Positions 14,584-15,025 of a stretch of DNA of 15,025 bases are shown here, in pieces. Source of the DNA: Chloroflexi bacterium UBA6622. Lineage in GTDB: Bacteria; Chloroflexota; UBA11872. The translations under genes and the position numbers were made by a program. The notes under the pieces are model-generated. The model was not told where the DNA came from. It saw nothing but the letters and a program-made list of their open reading frames with translations, and did not search any database. Location of the stretch: assembly GCA_002433065.1 (NCBI GenBank), contig DJHK01000048.1:56684-71708 (forward strand). The letters are read 5' to 3'. Each line of letters starts with the position of its first letter. The first letter of the stretch is position 1.

Positions 14584-14749
14584 GTTCCGGACATCGAGCA
14601 GATCAAACGGCAAATACCCGAGCCAGTGCGAGTGACCTCCAAGCTATGGCTCGCCAAAATGACCCAACGACCAGCAGCGCACCCTGATCGACGTGGGACA
14701 AGGCCGACGTACACTACGAATATCAATGGCATGCGTGTAGGGCTTTACG

Positions 14750-15025
14750 ATGAGCGCCACAAAGGTTCGAGGCGTGCTATCTGGCCCAGCCTGGTTCGGC
14801 GTGATTCTTGCAGCGGTCCTCGGACTCACGCTACTCGCATGCGGTCAAGCAGAGGCCGTCGTTTCAGAAGGTCCTCCACCGGACGCGCCTGGACGAATCG
14901 ACGCACAGGTCGGTGACACGGTTGAGCGCGATGGCGTCACCATTACGGTGCTACAACTGGCAGCCGCAGAAGAGTTGGTGAGCACCGGCGGATCCAGCGC
15001 GTATGAAACGGACCAGGGAAAGAGA
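14750..15025 (+). CDS. Lipoprotein with probable DUF4352 domain (3' truncated by window)
   Basis: ATG 14750 with AGGG at 14739-14742, 7 bases upstream; the frame is open to the end of the window (92 codons seen). The N-terminus is a lipoprotein signal: a short basic start (MSATKVRG), a hydrophobic core (WFGVILAAVLGLT) and the lipobox LLAC followed by GQ, so Cys31 would be the lipidated residue. A short Pro-rich linker (EGPPPDAPG) follows. VGDTVERDGVTITVLQL and, near the end, ETDQGKR then resemble the start of DUF4352/telokin-like extracytoplasmic domains, where this Gly-Lys precedes a long strand. Expected at the outer face of the cytoplasmic membrane. Domain call is tentative because most of it lies beyond the window. 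Confidence 0.75.
   Translation, partial: MSATKVRGVLSGPAWFGVILAAVLGLTLLACGQAEAVVSEGPPPDAPGRIDAQVGDTVERDGVTITVLQLAAAEELVSTGGSSAYETDQGKR

Noticed and set aside
14433..14732. Short open frames in the rfbB/lipoprotein spacer
   Set aside because: They overlap the rfbB 5' end or lack a ribosome binding site and any protein-like pattern.

Overview
The window looks like chromosomal DNA from a bacterium of moderate G+C content, most likely an actinomycetote, possibly marine and Acidimicrobiia-like. This is an inference from gene content: a DnaQ-type exonuclease fused to a UvrC-like GIY-YIG nuclease, a molybdopterin oxidoreductase with several membrane spans and an internal twin-arginine motif, frequent GTG/TTG starts, and two tRNA genes without an encoded CCA. 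No phage, insertion sequence, CRISPR array or rRNA was seen. No gene-free stretch exceeds 300 bases; the longest, 14502-14749, holds only a possible extended -10 element and a weak hairpin.

Left part (1-4791, + strand): a row of closely spaced genes. It begins with the 3' part of a DHDPS/N-acetylneuraminate-lyase-type aldolase, then a TIM-barrel sugar isomerase/epimerase and a 3-hydroxyisobutyrate-dehydrogenase-like enzyme. These three look like a small catabolic module for a sugar acid or related hydroxy acid. They are followed by a small four-helix membrane protein and the DEDDh exonuclease/GIY-YIG fusion, two housekeeping-type genes that overlap by 4 bases.

Middle (4809-10063): a tRNA-Cys(GCA) gene and an unrecognised single-span membrane protein on the - strand. 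Then comes a cluster of three different phytanoyl-CoA-dioxygenase-like (PhyH) Fe(II)/2-oxoglutarate oxygenases, one on - and two on +. With them lie a MarR-type regulator, a tiny lipoprotein and an unrecognised 98-residue protein sandwiched between the second and third oxygenases. The divergent spacers contain inverted repeats that could be operators. This cluster is the most accessory-looking and least explained part of the window.

Right part (10091-14501, - strand, transcribed right to left): dTDP-glucose 4,6-dehydratase (rfbB), a CPBP-family membrane protease one base downstream, a tRNA-Arg with the unusual anticodon GCG, an aldo/keto reductase just behind that tRNA, and a sulfite-oxidase-type molybdoprotein with about five membrane helices and a Tat motif before the last. 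At the right edge a lipoprotein gene, probably of the DUF4352 type, starts on the + strand and runs off the window.
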